A stretch of 64,000 bases of DNA from contig NZ_JAUSXS010000001.1 in assembly GCF_030816195.1 (NCBI RefSeq), forward strand, positions 1,201,501 to 1,265,500. The letters are read 5' to 3'. A model generated the notes under the pieces. That model did not search any database. It saw only the letters and a list, made by a program, of their open reading frames with translations, and was not told the DNA's origin. Made by a program: the position numbers and the translations under genes. Source of the stretch: Pseudomonas sp. W4I3 (lineage in GTDB: Bacteria > Pseudomonadota > Gammaproteobacteria > Pseudomonadales > Pseudomonadaceae). Positions 23,152-33,494 of the stretch are shown here, one piece after another. Each line of letters starts with the position of its first letter. The stretch's first letter is position 1.

Positions 23152-24429
23152 ATGAATAGAACTCTGTACACCTGCCTGTTTTACCTGGCGCTGCCGTTGG
23201 TGGCTTTACGTCTGTGGCTGCGCGCACGCAAGGCGCCGGCCTATGCCCAGCGCGTGGGCGAGCGGTTTTCCTATGGCTTGCCGGCGATGCAGCCCGGCGG
23301 GATCTGGGTGCATGCGGTGTCGGTGGGCGAAAGCATCGCCGCCGCGCCGATGATCCGCGCCTTGCTTGAGCGTTATCCGCAGTTGCCGATGACCGTCACC
23401 TGCATGACGCCCACCGGTTCCGAGCGCATCCAGGCGCTGTTCGCCCATGAGCCGCGCGTTCAACACTGTTATCTGCCGTACGATTTGCCCTGCGCGGCCA
23501 GGCGTTTCCTCGACCGGGTACAGCCCAGGCTGGCGGTGATCATGGAGACCGAGTTGTGGCCCAACCATATTCACGCCTGCGCCCAGCGCGGTATCCCGGT
23601 GGCCCTGGCCAACGCGCGGTTGTCGGCGCGCTCGGCCAAGGGCTACGCACGGTTTGCCAAACTCACGGCGCCGATGCTTGCGCAGATGAGCCTGTTTGCG
23701 GTACAGACCGAAACCGAGGCCCAGCGTTTTCGCAGCCTGGGCGCACGTGCTGAAACCGTTGAAGTGACCGGTTCAATCAAATTCGACCTGACCATCGATC
23801 CGCAACTGCCGGAACGCGCCGCCGCCTTGCGCGAGCAATGGGGGGCCGGCGAACGCCCGGTGTGGATCGCTGCCAGCACCCACGAAGGCGAAGACGACAT
23901 CGTGCTCGCGGCCCATCGGCAACTATTGGCCAGCTACCCCAATGCGCTGCTGATCTTGGTGCCCCGTCATCAGGAACGTTTCGGCCCGACCTTCGAACGG
24001 TGCATGCAGCAAGGCTTTACCACGGTGCGGCGCTCCAGTGGCGAGGCGGTCACCGCGCACACCTCAGTGCTGCTAGGCGACACCATGGGCGAGTTGTTGT
24101 TTCTGTACGCCTTGGCCGACAGCGCCTTTGTCGGCGGCAGCCTGGTGCCGACCGGTGGGCACAACCCGCTGGAACCGGCGGCGTTGGGCAAGCCGGTGAT
24201 CATGGGCCCGCACCTGTTCAACTTCCTCGAAATCAGCGCGATGATGCGTGAGGCCGGGGCGCTACGCGAAGTAGATGATGCCGAAGGGTTGGCCGAAGCA
24301 GTGCGCCAGTTGTTCGAACTGCCGCAGGATGCGCGAAAGATGGCCGAGGCGGGATTGAAGGTGATGCGGGCTAATCAGGGGGCGTTGAAGCGCTTGTTGG
24401 ATGGCCTCGATAGGCTGATGACTCACTGA
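23152..24429 (+). CDS. waaA: 3-deoxy-D-manno-octulosonic acid (Kdo) transferase WaaA
   Basis: Adds Kdo residues to lipid IVA at the inner membrane, an essential step before core assembly. The 425-aa protein has an N-terminal membrane anchor (YTCLFYLALPLVALRLWL), then the GT30 N-domain with VHAVSVGESIAAAPMIRAL and ETELWPNHIHAC, then a GT-B donor domain with IAASTHEGEDDIVLAAH and FVGGSLVPTGGHNPLEPAAL. All family landmarks are in place. A weak AGCCG precedes the ATG. A REPIN lies 16 bases after the stop. With hldE, msbA and the kinases it places most of the LPS inner-core pathway in one stretch of the chromosome. Confidence 0.96.
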   Translation: MNRTLYTCLFYLALPLVALRLWLRARKAPAYAQRVGERFSYGLPAMQPGGIWVHAVSVGESIAAAPMIRALLERYPQLPMTVTCMTPTGSERIQALFAHEPRVQHCYLPYDLPCAARRFLDRVQPRLAVIMETELWPNHIHACAQRGIPVALANARLSARSAKGYARFAKLTAPMLAQMSLFAVQTETEAQRFRSLGARAETVEVTGSIKFDLTIDPQLPERAAALREQWGAGERPVWIAASTHEGEDDIVLAAHRQLLASYPNALLILVPRHQERFGPTFERCMQQGFTTVRRSSGEAVTAHTSVLLGDTMGELLFLYALADSAFVGGSLVPTGGHNPLEPAALGKPVIMGPHLFNFLEISAMMREAGALREVDDAEGLAEAVRQLFELPQDARKMAEAGLKVMRANQGALKRLLDGLDRLMTH

Positions 24430-24445
24430 CCCAACGCAGATCAAC

Positions 24446-24533
24446 TGTGGGAGGGGGCTTGCCCCCGATGACGGAGTGTCAGTCAACACTACTTGAACTG
24501 ACAGACTATATCGGGAGCAAGCCCCCTCCCACA
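24446..24533. repeat. REPIN between convergent waaA and tolC
   Basis: Main-family arms at 24446-24470 and 24509-24533. The second arm has the TCGGGAGCAAGCCCCCTCCC variant (A in place of G). The interior has GTGTCAGTC and GAACTGACAG, again partly inverted. Confidence 0.9.
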
Positions 24534-24550
24534 TTGGTTTTAGGGTGTTT

Positions 24551-25990
24551 TCAAGAACCTGGGCGGGCCTTGAGCTGTTCGGCGGCGGCTTTGGCCAGGT
24601 CCGGTGGCAGGAAGTCCTTGTCCGGGTTGTAGTCTGCCTTCAGATAGCGCGTCAGCTCCTGCAGGTCCCCTGGGTTCAAGGTGCCCGCAGCCTGCTTCAA
24701 GCGCAGGTTGTCGAGGATGTAGTCGTAGCGGCTGTTGTTGTAGTTGCGCACCGACGAGTAGAGCTGGCGCTGGGCGTCCAGCACGTCGACGATATTGCGC
24801 GTGCCCACCTGATAACCGATTTCCGTGGCTTCCACCGCGCTCTGGTTGGAGATGATCGACTGGCGGCGCGCTTGAACCTGCTCCACATCGGTGTTCACCG
24901 CGCGGTGCAGGTTGCGGGTGTTTTCCACGACTTGGCGGCGCAGGCCTTCGCGTTGTTGCTCGGTCTGATCGAGACGTGAATACGATTCACGCACCTGCGA
25001 ACTGGTGAGGCCGCCGCTGTAGAGCGGGATGTTCAGTTGCAAGCCGATGGTCCTGCGCGACGCATCCCCACGATAGTCGGGGCCAAAGGGGTTGGGGTTG
25101 CTGGCGCCCAAGGCGTCGTTGTCACCCTTTTGGTATTGCGCAACGGCATCCAGGGTCGGTGCGTGTCCGGCTTTGCGCTGCTTGAGTGTCTCTTCGGCGG
25201 CGGTGACCGCATAGTTGCTCGCCAGAAGATTAAGGTTCTGGCGTCCGGCGGTCTCGACCCATGCCTTGGCGTCGTTTGGCGCTGGCGGTAATACCGGCAG
25301 CGTGTGGACGATTCCCTGGATCGAGTTGTACTGACGGTTGGTGAGTGTGATCAACGCTTCGAAGGCGTCTTCCACCTGGCGCTGGGCCACGATGCGGTTG
25401 GCGCGTGCAGTGTCATAGCTGGCCTGGGATTGCAGTACGTCCGTCTTGTCCGACAGGCCGACATCGAAGCGCTCGTTGGACTGATCCAGCTGGCGCTTGA
25501 AGGCAGCCTCTTCGGCCTTGGTGGTCGCCAGGTTATCTTGAGCCCGCAGCACGCTGAAGTAGCTCTCGGCGCTCTGCAGGATCAGGTTTTGCTCGGTGGC
25601 CGACAGCTGCAGCGCCGCCTGTTCGTTGACGGCTTCAGCTGCTTGTAGCTGGAACCAGCGGTCGGCGCGAAATAACGGTTGGCTCAAGGTTGCGCGCCAG
25701 GAATGTGCGTCACGGTCGATCGTGGCCGCTGGCTGATCGAACTTGTTGCGCACATTATTGGAATCGGCGCTCGCCGACAGGTTCGGCAGCAACCCGGCAC
25801 GGGCCTGCGGGACGACCTCTTTCTGCGCGCCATATTGAGCGCGAGCGGCGGCCAGATCGGCGTTGTTATCCACAGCTTCCTGGTAGACGCTGACCAGGTC
25901 AGTTTTGGTCGACAGGGGCGCTTCTGCTGCCCAGGCCATTCCGTTGGTCGCACAAGACACGGCCAGAGCCAGTGAAAGTTTGCGCAGCAT
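24551..25990 (-). CDS. tolC: TolC-family outer-membrane channel protein
   Basis: Trimeric channel-tunnel of 479 aa, counterpart of PA4974 (OpmH/TolC). The signal peptide ends near residue 22 (GMAWAAEAP). The two-fold internal repeat of the family is visible: VYQEAVDNNADLAAARAQYG and, in the second half, NLNLLASNYAVTAAEETLKQ. The paired strand motifs ATLSQPLFRADRWFQL and LQLNIPLYSGGLTSSQV are also seen. The C-terminus DILDNLRLKQAAGTLNPGDL is typical. It serves as the exit duct for type I secretion or RND efflux. AGGGATCGCCTC precedes the ATG. Upstream lies a TATAAT -10 box on the same strand. The gene is divergent from thiC, an arrangement that P. aeruginosa also has. Confidence 0.92.
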   Translation of the reverse strand: MLRKLSLALAVSCATNGMAWAAEAPLSTKTDLVSVYQEAVDNNADLAAARAQYGAQKEVVPQARAGLLPNLSASADSNNVRNKFDQPAATIDRDAHSWRATLSQPLFRADRWFQLQAAEAVNEQAALQLSATEQNLILQSAESYFSVLRAQDNLATTKAEEAAFKRQLDQSNERFDVGLSDKTDVLQSQASYDTARANRIVAQRQVEDAFEALITLTNRQYNSIQGIVHTLPVLPPAPNDAKAWVETAGRQNLNLLASNYAVTAAEETLKQRKAGHAPTLDAVAQYQKGDNDALGASNPNPFGPDYRGDASRRTIGLQLNIPLYSGGLTSSQVRESYSRLDQTEQQREGLRRQVVENTRNLHRAVNTDVEQVQARRQSIISNQSAVEATEIGYQVGTRNIVDVLDAQRQLYSSVRNYNNSRYDYILDNLRLKQAAGTLNPGDLQELTRYLKADYNPDKDFLPPDLAKAAAEQLKARPGS

Positions 25991-26011
25991 GAGGCGATCC
26001 CTAGTAAGAAT

Positions 26012-26017
26012 ATTATA
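26012..26017 (-). promoter_or_regulatory. Probable -10 box for tolC
   Basis: On the minus strand this reads TATAAT in an A/T-rich stretch, 22 bases before the tolC ATG. The best -35 candidates (TTAGCC, TAGCCT) lie 18-19 bases upstream, so the site is plausible but unproven. Confidence 0.4.
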
Positions 26018-26151
26018 GTAATAATTTTGCGCTCAAGGCTAAGGTGGGCCGTTCCTGGCGTCAAGCGTCGAGGCAGTGCCCGAGTGTAGTTGCGCGATCA
26101 CGGCACAACAATCCCGCAATCATGTGATTTATCGGGGTGGCTACATCGCTA

Positions 26152-26180
26152 TTGGCAATTTGCCCATGCCATGGTCTAGA
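26152..26180 (+). promoter_or_regulatory. Putative promoter of the TPP-controlled thiC transcript
   Basis: TTGGCA (26152-26157) and TCTAGA (26175-26180) are spaced by 17 bases and sit 11 bases before the riboswitch. The -35 is good and the -10 weak. Confidence 0.4.
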
Positions 26181-26190
26181 CTGGCTGCGT

Positions 26191-28346
<2,156 letters not shown>

Positions 28347-28375
28347 TCCGGGATTTCAGGGGCCTGTAAGGGCCT

Positions 28376-28450
28376 CATCGGGGGCAAGCCCCCTCCCACA
28401 TTGATCGGGTTCACACAATCAAAGGTGGGAGGGGGCTTGCCCCCGATAGC
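28376..28450. repeat. REPIN between thiC and cytX
   Basis: Arms 28376-28400 (CATCGGGGGCAAGCCCCCTC onwards) and 28424-28450, with only about 23 bases between, so this is a short form. It lies between thiC and the HMP transporter gene and may separate or stabilise their messages. Confidence 0.88.
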
Positions 28451-28494
28451 TATCTCCCAAACAAAAAAAAAATGCCCCTCAGAGATACCCCCCC

Positions 28495-29784
28495 TTGAGC
28501 ATTCAACCGAGTACCTACTCCCCCGACATCGCGGTGCCCACCGATAAGCGTGTCTTCGGCGCCCGCGACCTGTTCTCCCTGTGGTTTTCCCTCGGTATCG
28601 GCCTGATGGTCCTGCAAACCGGTGCGCTGTTGGCGCCGGGCCTGGGCTTGTCCGGCGCCTTGCTGGCGATCTTCCTCGGTACCCTGGTGGGCGTGTTATT
28701 GCTGGCCGCCGTCGGCGTGATCGGCAGCGACACCGGCCTGTCCGCCATGGCAGCGCTCAAGCTCAGCCTCGGTGCCAAAGGCGCCAGCCTGCCGGCATTG
28801 TTGAACCTGCTGCAGTTGATTGGCTGGGGTTCGTTCGAAATCATCGTGATGCGCGATGCCGCCAGCCTGTTGGGCGCGCGTGCGTTCAGCGAAGGCAGCC
28901 TGTTGGCGAGTCCCTTGCTGTGGACGCTGTTTTTCGGTGGCCTTGCGACCTTGCTGGCGGTGAGTGGCCCGCTGACCTTCGTGCGGCAGATCCTGCGCAA
29001 ATGGGGCATCTGGCTGCTGCTTGCGGCCTGTCTGTGGCTGACCTGGAATCTGTTCGCCAAGGCCGACCTCGCCACCCTGTGGGCTCAGGTCGGTGATGGC
29101 TCGATGCCGTTTGCGGTGGGCTTCGACATTGCTATCGCCATGCCGCTGTCCTGGCTGCCGCTGATTGCGGACTACTCACGCTTTGGCAAGCGCGCCAAAA
29201 GCGTGTTCGGCGGTACTGCGCTGGGGTTCTTTATCGGCAATTTCTGGCTGATGAGCCTGGGCGTGGCCTACACCCTGGCATTTGCGCCAAGCGGCGAGGT
29301 GAATGCATTGCTGCTGGCCCTGGCCGGTGCCGGCCTGGGTATCCCGCTGTTGCTGATTCTGCTGGACGAGTCGGAAAACGCGTTTGCCGATATTCACTCG
29401 GCGGCGGTGTCCAGTGGGATTCTGCTGCGCTTGAAGGTCGAGCACCTGGCGTTGGCCATTGGTGTGGTTTGCACTTTGATCGCCTGCTTTGCGCCCCTGG
29501 CGCAATACCAGAACTTCCTGTTGCTGATCGGCTCAGTGTTCGCGCCGCTGTTCGGCGTGGTGCTGGTGGACCACTTCATCCTGCGCCGTCGGGCCCAGGG
29601 TACGGTGACCCTGCTGCACTGGCCGGCGCTGGTCGCCTGGCTGGGCGGCATCGCGACCTATCATCTGCTGGCCAATCTTTATCCGGATATCGGCGCCACC
29701 CTGCCGGCATTGCTGCTGGCAGGGCTGCTGCAGTTGATTCTGGGGCGGGCGGTCAGTGGCGTGCGGGCATCAGCTCAGGCTTGA
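28495..29784 (+). CDS. cytX: Hydroxymethylpyrimidine transporter CytX
   Basis: Nucleobase:cation symporter-1 family permease of 429 aa, taken to import HMP for thiamine salvage because of its place next to thiC. About twelve membrane helices are visible; signature stretches are FSLWFSLGIGLMVLQTGALL and MPLSWLPLIADYSRFGKRAK. The start is a TTG at 28495 directly after a run of seven C, with a poor ribosome site. An ATG at 28472 would join the same frame if the C run were one longer, so the N-terminus is uncertain. Its last 32 bases overlap the convergent RsiV-like gene. If thiC is truly broken, this importer would be the remaining HMP source. Confidence 0.85.
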   Translation: MSIQPSTYSPDIAVPTDKRVFGARDLFSLWFSLGIGLMVLQTGALLAPGLGLSGALLAIFLGTLVGVLLLAAVGVIGSDTGLSAMAALKLSLGAKGASLPALLNLLQLIGWGSFEIIVMRDAASLLGARAFSEGSLLASPLLWTLFFGGLATLLAVSGPLTFVRQILRKWGIWLLLAACLWLTWNLFAKADLATLWAQVGDGSMPFAVGFDIAIAMPLSWLPLIADYSRFGKRAKSVFGGTALGFFIGNFWLMSLGVAYTLAFAPSGEVNALLLALAGAGLGIPLLLILLDESENAFADIHSAAVSSGILLRLKVEHLALAIGVVCTLIACFAPLAQYQNFLLLIGSVFAPLFGVVLVDHFILRRRAQGTVTLLHWPALVAWLGGIATYHLLANLYPDIGATLPALLLAGLLQLILGRAVSGVRASAQA

Positions 29785-30499
29785 TCACGCCAGTTAGGCG
29801 CGCATAGGGGATAGTGATTTCGATCAACCCCTGTGCGTAGGGGGCGATGGTGCTGACGTTGTACTTGAGCACTACGCCGCCACTGGTCAGGGCCACGTTC
29901 GGGGTTTTCTGGAAGGGCCAGTTCTTCACGAACTCCGGGTCGCGGTCCATCTTGGTGTTGATCAACCAGCTGTTGTGCGCAACTTTTGCGGTATTCCAGA
30001 AGGCCTGCTCCTGGCCGGGCAGCAACATGTCGGCCAGGCCCAACTCTTTGTGCAGTACACGTGAATAGTTGATGAACCCGCGGCCAGGTTCACCGTGGGC
30101 CACGCCGGTGTCCAGGTAGCTGGACACTTCAACGATCACCAGTGCGTCATGCTGCTCCCGTACCTTGGCCTGCAAGTACATGCTGTGGCGGTCGGCGGAC
30201 TCACGCAGGAATTTATCTCGATAGGCATTGAGCGTCGCAGGCGTGGCGGCGCCGGGCGTGGTGCGGGTCATCTGCAGCAAGCGCTGCTCCACCAGGCTGT
30301 CGAGTTGCGGATCGGCAGGGAAATGCACGGTATCGATGTTCACCAGAGGGCAATCCGGGCTGCCGCAGCCGGGTTTGGTTTGCTCCGATTTGTCGGTGGT
30401 AACCTCCAGCGGCTTGAGCTGGCTGGGTTGGAACAGGCTCTGGCAGGCGCCCAGGGTCAAGGCAATGCAAGCCACGGAGGCGATTTTTAAAAGCGACAT
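29753..30499 (-). CDS. RsiV/DUF3298-family lipoprotein
   Basis: Protein of 248 aa, counterpart of PA4972. It has a lipoprotein signal (LLKIASVACIALTLGACQSL, Cys near residue 18) and should be anchored to the outer membrane. The body carries the DUF3298 features: SSYLDTGVAHGEPGRGFINY and the C-terminal FKYNVSTIAPYAQG-type ending ITIPYARL. RsiV in Bacillus binds lysozyme, but no such role is established for this branch. The ATG at 30499 is preceded by GAAGGACACCC. An 18-residue N-terminal extension in frame is rejected because the signal peptide starts here. It is convergent with cytX and overlaps it by 32 bases. Confidence 0.82.
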   Translation of the reverse strand: MSLLKIASVACIALTLGACQSLFQPSQLKPLEVTTDKSEQTKPGCGSPDCPLVNIDTVHFPADPQLDSLVEQRLLQMTRTTPGAATPATLNAYRDKFLRESADRHSMYLQAKVREQHDALVIVEVSSYLDTGVAHGEPGRGFINYSRVLHKELGLADMLLPGQEQAFWNTAKVAHNSWLINTKMDRDPEFVKNWPFQKTPNVALTSGGVVLKYNVSTIAPYAQGLIEITIPYARLTGVIKPELMPARH

Positions 30500-30693
30500 G
30501 GGTGTCCTTCGTAAATCGATGGAAAGCGAAAAGAGTAGCGCTTGGACTGCCAACAGGGCCGCCAGTTCGCCACTAGACTGATTAGAGTGAGTTTGACGTC
30601 CGCCGTCTATCCCGGCAACTGGAAAGGGGCTGCGCCAACCGGCATCGGCGCGTTAGGATGGCGCCCATTGCACGGCTTATGACGAGGAAGACT

Positions 30694-31311
30694 ATGACCG
30701 ATTTGACGAAGTCGACGCCGAATAAGATCGAAATTGTTCAGCGCGATCATGCCTATAAAGGCTTCTACCAGCTCGATCGGGTGCAACTGCGCCACGAGAA
30801 GTTCGACGGCGGCATGAGCCGCGTGATCAATCGTGAAGTGTTCGTGCGTCATGATGCGGTGTGTGTGCTGCCTTACGATCCGCAGCGCGATGAAGTGGTG
30901 CTGATCGAGCAGTTCCGCGTGGGCGCCATGGGCCGTACCGACAACCCATGGCTGGTGGAGATGGTCGCCGGCCTGATTGACAAGGACGAGCAACCGGAGG
31001 AGGTTGCACACCGCGAGGCCGAGGAGGAAGCTGGACTGACGTTCTCGGCGCTATGGCCGATCACCCAATATTTCCCCTCGCCCGGCGGTAGTACTGAATT
31101 TGTCCACTTGTACCTGGGCCGTTGCGACAGCTCCCAGGCCGGTGGCATCCATGGATTGGAAGAAGAGGCAGAAGATATCCGTGTCACCACCTGGGCGTTC
31201 GAAGATGCCTTTCAGGCGGTGCGCGACGGTAAGATTTCCAACGCAGCCAGCATCATCGCCCTGCAATGGCTTGCGCTTAATCGCGCGGAAGTGAGGGGGT
31301 TATGGCAGTAA
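30694..31311 (+). CDS. nudF: ADP-ribose pyrophosphatase NudF
   Basis: Nudix hydrolase of 205 aa that splits ADP-ribose to AMP and ribose 5-phosphate. The Nudix box is perfect: GLIDKDEQPEEV then AHREAEEEAGL (about residues 95-117), and the downstream GSTEFVHLYLG and GIHGLEEEAEDI belong to the ADPRase subgroup. The ATG is preceded by GACGAGGAAG. The stop overlaps the DUF1249 start by ten bases. It heads the cluster nudF, DUF1249, cpdA, a conserved Pseudomonas order. Confidence 0.94.
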   Translation: MTDLTKSTPNKIEIVQRDHAYKGFYQLDRVQLRHEKFDGGMSRVINREVFVRHDAVCVLPYDPQRDEVVLIEQFRVGAMGRTDNPWLVEMVAGLIDKDEQPEEVAHREAEEEAGLTFSALWPITQYFPSPGGSTEFVHLYLGRCDSSQAGGIHGLEEEAEDIRVTTWAFEDAFQAVRDGKISNAASIIALQWLALNRAEVRGLWQ

Positions 31312-31751
31312 AGGCACGGGAACGTTATAGGGTCGACCTCATCGGGCTGCAAGCTGCGTGCGAGGCCAACTATGCGCGGCTGATGCGCCTGCTGCCCGAC
31401 ATGCGCCACGCACCCGAGGCACGGCGCATTGCCGTGACCCACGGCGACCAGATGCTCGGCGTGCTGACCCTGGAAGTCATCGTCAATTGCCCGTACACCA
31501 CCACCCTGCGCGTGCGCCAGGAACACAGCCTGCCGTGGCTGCCGGTGCCGCAGTTGGAAGTGCAGGTGTACCACGATGCGCGCATGGCCGAAGTCATCAG
31601 CGCCGAACATGCGCGGCGCTTTCGCAGCATCTATCCTTACCCGAATGTGTTCATGCACCAGCCCGATGAGAAAGCGCAGCTCAATGTGTTCCTCGGCGAA
31701 TGGTTGAGCCATTGCCTGGCCTTGGGTCATGAGTTCGAAGTCGTGCGGTAG
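31302..31751 (+). CDS. DUF1249 family protein (YqiB-like)
   Basis: Soluble protein of 149 aa, counterpart of PA4970 and of E. coli YqiB, whose function is unknown. Visible family sequence: YRVDLIGLQAACEANYARLM, the centre VRQEHSLPWLPVPQLEVQVY with YHDARMAEVI after it, and the C-terminal YPYPNVFMHQPDEKAQLNVF. It starts at ATG 31302, ten bases inside nudF, so it is translationally coupled, and precedes cpdA. In E. coli the same three genes (nudF, yqiB, cpdA) are neighbours, with yqiA and parE after them. That conserved order is the best hint that the product works with nucleotide or cAMP turnover. Confidence 0.9.
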   Translation: MAVKARERYRVDLIGLQAACEANYARLMRLLPDMRHAPEARRIAVTHGDQMLGVLTLEVIVNCPYTTTLRVRQEHSLPWLPVPQLEVQVYHDARMAEVISAEHARRFRSIYPYPNVFMHQPDEKAQLNVFLGEWLSHCLALGHEFEVVR

Positions 31752-31847
31752 ATGTGAACGGCGCCCGTTTCCTGGCTTCCCTCTTTGTGTCCTGCCCCAG
31801 CATAATCGCCCCAACTATCTAATCCTGTGATTGCCAGGGAGAGCGCC

Positions 31848-32660
31848 TTGCCGAGCGTATCCACTGTGAAACCTGACGTTGCGCTGCTGGTGCAACTGTC
31901 CGACAGCCATCTGTTTGCCGAGGCCGACGGCGCGCTGCTGGGCATGAATACCCGCGAGAGCCTGCAGCGGGTGATCGAACGGGTGCGCGAGCAGCAGCCG
32001 CACATCGATCTGGTGCTGGCCACGGGGGATCTGTCCCAGGACGGTACGCTGGCGTCGTACCAGCATTTTCGCGATATGACGGCGCCCCTGGCCGCTCCCA
32101 CGCGCTGGATTCCCGGCAACCACGATGAACCACAGATCATGGCCCAGGCCGCCGTGCACAGCGACCTGCTGGAGCCGGTGGTGGATATCGGCAACTGGCG
32201 CATTACGCTGCTGGACTCCGCTGTACCCGGCTCCGTGCCAGGCTACCTGCAAGACCAGCAACTGCAATTGCTCGCTCAGGCACTGAGTGAAGCGCCGAAC
32301 CGGCATCATCTGGTGTGCTTTCATCATCACCCGGTCTCAATCGGCTGCACCTGGATGGAGCCTATCGGCCTGCGCAATCCCGATGCGCTGTTTGCCGTGC
32401 TTGACCGTTTTCCTCAGGTGAAGGCGGTGCTATGGGGCCACGTACACCAGGAAATCGACCGTGAACGCGAAGGCGTGCGCCTGCTGGCTTCTCCGTCCAC
32501 CTGTATCCAGTTCGCGCCCGGCAGCGAGGATTTCCAGGTCAGTGAGCAGGCGCCGGGGTATCGCTGGCTGCGTCTGCATGCCGACGGGCGGTTGGAGACG
32601 GGCGTGGAGCGGGTCAAAGATTTTGCCTTCACCGTCGATTACGGCAGCAACGGCTATTAG
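31848..32660 (+). CDS. cpdA: 3',5'-cyclic-AMP phosphodiesterase CpdA
   Basis: Hydrolyses cAMP to AMP and so tunes Vfr/Crp-type regulation. The 270-aa protein has all calcineurin-type metal motifs in order: QLSDSHLF, ATGDLSQDG, PGNHDE, CFHHHPVS and WGHVHQE. The start is a TTG at 31848, spaced about five bases from AGGGAGAG; an in-frame GTG at 31827 lies upstream of that ribosome site and is less likely. It follows DUF1249 with 96 bases between and precedes a REPIN and a YqiA-like esterase, as in P. aeruginosa (PA4969). Confidence 0.93.
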   Translation: MPSVSTVKPDVALLVQLSDSHLFAEADGALLGMNTRESLQRVIERVREQQPHIDLVLATGDLSQDGTLASYQHFRDMTAPLAAPTRWIPGNHDEPQIMAQAAVHSDLLEPVVDIGNWRITLLDSAVPGSVPGYLQDQQLQLLAQALSEAPNRHHLVCFHHHPVSIGCTWMEPIGLRNPDALFAVLDRFPQVKAVLWGHVHQEIDREREGVRLLASPSTCIQFAPGSEDFQVSEQAPGYRWLRLHADGRLETGVERVKDFAFTVDYGSNGY

Positions 32661-32683
32661 AAAGCTGCAAACACTGATCAAAA

Positions 32684-32772
32684 TGTGGGAGGGGGCTTGC
32701 TCCCGATGACTGAGTGTCAGTCAGCCCATGTGGCAGCTGACACACCGCTATCGGGAGCAAGCCCCTCCCACA
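32684..32772. repeat. REPIN after cpdA
   Basis: Arms 32684-32709 and 32746-32772 (GCTATCGGGAGCAAGCCCCT onwards) enclose GTGTCAGTC and GCTGACAC, an extra inverted pair. The second arm has one fewer C than the consensus. Confidence 0.9.
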
Positions 32773-32840
32773 TGGGTTCTCACACAGGCCCCCGATCCCT
32801 GTAAACTGCGCCTCTTTGGCTGATGCACGGAGAGCCTGGC

Positions 32841-33449
32841 ATGTCCGCTTCGATCCTCTATATCCACGGTTTCAACAGCGCGCCGGCGTCCAACAAGGCC
32901 AGCCAGTTGATCACCGTCATGGACAACCTTGGCCTATCCGGACAGTTGCGTGTTCCGGCGCTGCATCACCACCCGCGTCAGGCAATTCCTCAATTGGAGG
33001 AGGCCATCGCAGAACTCGGCAGGCCGCTGCTGGTCGGCAGCTCGCTCGGCGGCTACTATGCAACCCATCTTGCCGAACGCCATGGCCTCAAGGCGCTGCT
33101 GGTCAACCCTGCGGTCAGCCCGCATCGGATGTTTGACGGTTACCTGGGGACCCAGAAGAACCTCTACACCGATGAAACCTGGGAACTGACCCACGACCAC
33201 GTCACGGCCCTGGCCGAGCTGGAAGTGCCAGCCCCTCAAGACGCCGCGCGGTATCAGGTGTGGTTGCAGACCGGGGACGAAACCCTGGATTATCGCCTCG
33301 CCCAGCAGTATTACCGGGCCTGTGCCTTGCGCATCCAGGCCGGTGGCGACCATGGTTACCAAGGGTTCGCCCAGCAATTGCCGGCCCTGTTGAGCTTTGC
33401 CGGCATTGGCGCTGATCAGTATCAATCCTTCGATTTTGCGTCACTGTAA
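32841..33449 (+). CDS. YqiA/YcfP-family alpha/beta-hydrolase (esterase)
   Basis: Esterase-like protein of 202 aa, counterpart of PA4968. The nucleophile elbow is GSSLGGYYA (Ser near residue 73); SILYIHGFNSAP forms the oxyanion side. The late Asp is in LQTGDETLDY and His in GGDHGYQGFAQQL, so the Ser-Asp-His triad is complete. Native substrate is unknown; E. coli YqiA acts on short-chain esters in vitro. The ATG at 32841 is preceded by CGGAGAGCC. It lies 45 bases upstream of parE, an order shared with E. coli (yqiA-parE). Confidence 0.92.
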   Translation: MSASILYIHGFNSAPASNKASQLITVMDNLGLSGQLRVPALHHHPRQAIPQLEEAIAELGRPLLVGSSLGGYYATHLAERHGLKALLVNPAVSPHRMFDGYLGTQKNLYTDETWELTHDHVTALAELEVPAPQDAARYQVWLQTGDETLDYRLAQQYYRACALRIQAGGDHGYQGFAQQLPALLSFAGIGADQYQSFDFASL

Positions 33450-33494
33450 AGATCGCAGGTCATTTTTTAATCGAACGACTCACGACGAGACCCC

